A stretch of DNA of 7,929 nt from an uncultured Methylococcaceae bacterium (GTDB lineage Bacteria; Pseudomonadota; Gammaproteobacteria; Methylococcales; Methylomonadaceae): NCBI GenBank assembly GCA_903839795.1, contig CAIMDR010000344.1:1-7929 (forward strand), written 5' to 3'. This document shows positions 6,004-7,929 of this stretch, piece by piece (position 1 is the first letter of the stretch; each line of letters starts with the position of its first letter). A model generated the notes under the pieces. The model searched no databases. It saw only the letters and a program-made list of their open reading frames with translations, and was not told where the DNA came from. The position numbers were made by a program, and so were the translations under genes.

Positions 6004-6045
6004 TAACTTTTTTAAGAATAACATTTTACGTTACTTGCTACATTT

Positions 6046-7929
6046 ATGAAAAAAAAGCCACTCAGTACGCCTAAAGCCAGCGCTTTAGATGTTAGTGCCC
6101 TTGAAAGCCAGGCCTTGTCAAAATTGAATGCAGGGCAATACAAAGAAGCCATTGAACTGTACAAAGCCCTATTAAAACAGTCCAATAAGGCGGAGTGGCG
6201 ACAAGCATTAGCCCGATGTTACTTACAGAGAGCCTTGGGGTTTGCCACAAAAAGCATGATTAAAGAAGCGGTGGTTTTATGGGAAAATTATGCCCAATAT
6301 GCCGAACCGCCTTATCAAGCTTTTGATCACTATGTCAGTTGGCTTTTGCAAACCAATAACATGGTAAAAGTTAAAACTTGTTTGGGGCAGTTATCAGCAC
6401 AACAACTGGATGAACAATATCCTGACCTTGCCGGTTTATTGGGTTTGCTTATTATTACCGGAAAAATAACGTGCCAGGAACTATTGCCAACCGATTCGGT
6501 TTTCATGAAGCATTTGATTTTTGCACAAGACGCGTTGAGTGCTGACAAAAACAATAAGCTGGAAGACCTTGAACAGGCGCTACAAAAACTGCCGTTTCGT
6601 TCTGCTTTCCGTGATTTTCGCACGCTTATGAAAGCGGCTCTCTTGATAACCGAGTCAGTCGAACAAGCGCAAGCGCTGTTAGCCAAAATTCCTGCCGATT
6701 CACCCTATCAACAAGCAAGCAAATTACTATTGGCGATGACGCATCAAGGCACCACCTTGGTTAATGACTTGGCGCAATTTACCCCGTCACAAATCAAAGT
6801 GGTCGAAACGGCAAAAAACTTCAATAAAAAGCAAATCGAACTACTGAATATCGTCACCAAACAAAAAGACTGCTTGTCGGACAAGACAAAATTTAATTTA
6901 GCCCTTCAGTATAAAGCACTGGTGGGTGCCGATTTGACACAAAATTACTGCCGGGCCGCACTGTCAACCTATCCTGCCGGGAAACGTGACTATATCAAAC
7001 ATTTTCGCACACTGAATGATTTTGATGACTGGCGATTAAAAGCCCTTGCCTGTGAACACGATGGGGATTTTTATGGTTCCGAATATTATTGGAAGCATGG
7101 CATGGGTGCTCTAAATAAACAGGGACCTGAAGGCGCTTTTAAGATAGCGCTCATCATGAGACATATCGCCAAGCATCAGGAAACACCCGAAGAGGCCATT
7201 AACTGGCTAGTGGACAGCCTTGAGCATGACCCGGATGACCGTGATAGTTACGTACAAATTCTTCGCTATTATGAACGGCAAACGCAAGAAATTGATACTT
7301 ACAAAGAATGGCTGGATAAAAGTATCAACAAGTTTCCAAACGATGTTGAATTATTAGCGTTGGCAATAAAAGCCGCCGTGCGCAACAAAGCGTTTAAAAA
7401 AGCGACAAACCATGCCCAGGACTTATTAAAAATTGATCCCGTTAACACGTTTGCCAAACAGGTTTTATTTACCAGTCACTTGGCACATGCCCGAAAATTA
7501 ATTAAAACTAAAAAGTTTCATCTGGTTGAAAAAGAAATCCAACAGGCAGAAAAGATAACCTTAAGTAAACGTTATCAGATGCAGGCGCAGTTAATGCGGA
7601 GCTTTTTGGTGTTGCTTTCTGAAGATAAAAAAAGAGGCGAACAGCTCATTAAAGAAGCCCTGCAAAAATATAATGACGGCGTATTTAATGCGCATTTTTA
7701 CGTCATGATGGAAGCACTGTTAATCAATTTTCCCATGGCACCCTTGTTAAAAATAGTACCGCCCTTGGCAAAAAACCAGGTATTGTCCCAGCAAGAAATT
7801 ATTCAGCTGACGCAACAAATTCAACAATACGCGGATGCCGACACAGCTAACAAGGCACTATTGCATAAGGCACTGGAAAAAGTAAAAAGCGTTATTAAAC
7901 AATCAATCAAACCGACTCTTGGCGAAGAG
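6046..7929 (+). CDS. TPR-like helical-repeat protein (3' end missing)
   Basis: The frame runs 628 codons from ATG at 6046 to the window edge with no stop, so the C-terminus is missing. An in-frame TAA at 6019-6021 and the lack of other start codons in between fix the start. The N-terminus (MKKKPLSTPKAS) has no signal peptide, so the protein is probably cytoplasmic. Residues 18-45 form a TPR-like helix pair, including LNAGQYKEAIELYKALLKQ. Similar Ala/Leu-rich helix pairs recur near 50-85, 360-395, 430-465 and 505-545, so the whole chain looks like a long alpha-solenoid. No catalytic motif is visible. A region around 318-360, with FRTLNDFDDWR and a DFYGSEYYWKHG aromatic patch, does not look like TPR. 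Scaffold or chaperone-partner roles are typical for such proteins, but none can be assigned. There is no Shine-Dalgarno upstream. The next gene, outside the window, may reveal its partner. Confidence 0.85.
   Translation, partial: MKKKPLSTPKASALDVSALESQALSKLNAGQYKEAIELYKALLKQSNKAEWRQALARCYLQRALGFATKSMIKEAVVLWENYAQYAEPPYQAFDHYVSWLLQTNNMVKVKTCLGQLSAQQLDEQYPDLAGLLGLLIITGKITCQELLPTDSVFMKHLIFAQDALSADKNNKLEDLEQALQKLPFRSAFRDFRTLMKAALLITESVEQAQALLAKIPADSPYQQASKLLLAMTHQGTTLVNDLAQFTPSQIKVVETAKNFNKKQIELLNIVTKQKDCLSDKTKFNLALQYKALVGADLTQNYCRAALSTYPAGKRDYIKHFRTLNDFDDWRLKALACEHDGDFYGSEYYWKHGMGALNKQGPEGAFKIALIMRHIAKHQETPEEAINWLVDSLEHDPDDRDSYVQILRYYERQTQEIDTYKEWLDKSINKFPNDVELLALAIKAAVRNKAFKKATNHAQDLLKIDPVNTFAKQVLFTSHLAHARKLIKTKKFHLVEKEIQQAEKITLSKRYQMQAQLMRSFLVLLSEDKKRGEQLIKEALQKYNDGVFNAHFYVMMEALLINFPMAPLLKIVPPLAKNQVLSQQEIIQLTQQIQQYADADTANKALLHKALEKVKSVIKQSIKPTLGEE

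Noticed and set aside
6330..6686. Minus-strand open frame of 118 codons inside the TPR gene
   Set aside because: It is antisense to a 628-codon uninterrupted frame. Its Ser/Cys/Lys-rich product looks like a reverse-strand artefact of Ala/Leu/Lys-rich coding sequence.

Overview
This window looks like chromosomal housekeeping DNA from a gammaproteobacterium of moderate, somewhat AT-rich composition. ParE, DgkA, MazG and GcvH all read as close relatives of the enterobacterial proteins, and ParE matches the E. coli length of 630 residues. My best guess is a methane- or sulfur-oxidising lineage such as Methylococcales. That guess rests on remembered gene and repeat styles, not on a marker gene. 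No RNA gene, CRISPR array, transposase, integrase or phage gene is visible.

Layout. Positions 1-139 hold a possible 3' end of a plus-strand gene (stop at 66-68), an 11-base poly-C run and one arm of a dispersed repeat. Positions 140-5522 carry six minus-strand genes. In transcription order they are gcvH (5522-5139), dgkA (5067-4708), a PfkB-family kinase probably of the adenosine kinase type (4695-3763), mazG (3747-2947), parE (2777-885) and a class II aldolase/adducin-family gene (778-140). The dgkA, kinase and mazG genes are separated by only 12 and 15 bases and are probably one transcript. Gaps of 71, 169 and 106 bases separate the others. Positions 5523-5665 are a divergent intergenic region with an inverted repeat and a 7-base tandem repeat. 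On the plus strand follow grxC (5666-5923) and a large TPR-like helical-repeat protein (6046 to the window end, incomplete).

Function. Most genes are conserved housekeeping functions: chromosome decatenation (ParE), removal of non-canonical nucleotides (MazG), nucleoside or sugar phosphorylation (PfkB), lipid recycling (DgkA), one-carbon and glycine metabolism (GcvH) and thiol redox (glutaredoxin 3). They do not form one pathway. The MazG and kinase pairing is the only one with a possible shared theme, nucleotide metabolism.

I did not find a convincing new multi-gene system. The parts that conserved genes do not explain are intergenic or structural. They are a hairpin-forming repeat whose arm recurs just after two minus-strand stop codons, a perfect 12-bp hairpin near the start of the aldolase reading frame, the repeat cluster between gcvH and grxC, a palindrome next to a consensus -10 box ahead of the TPR gene, and the TPR protein itself.
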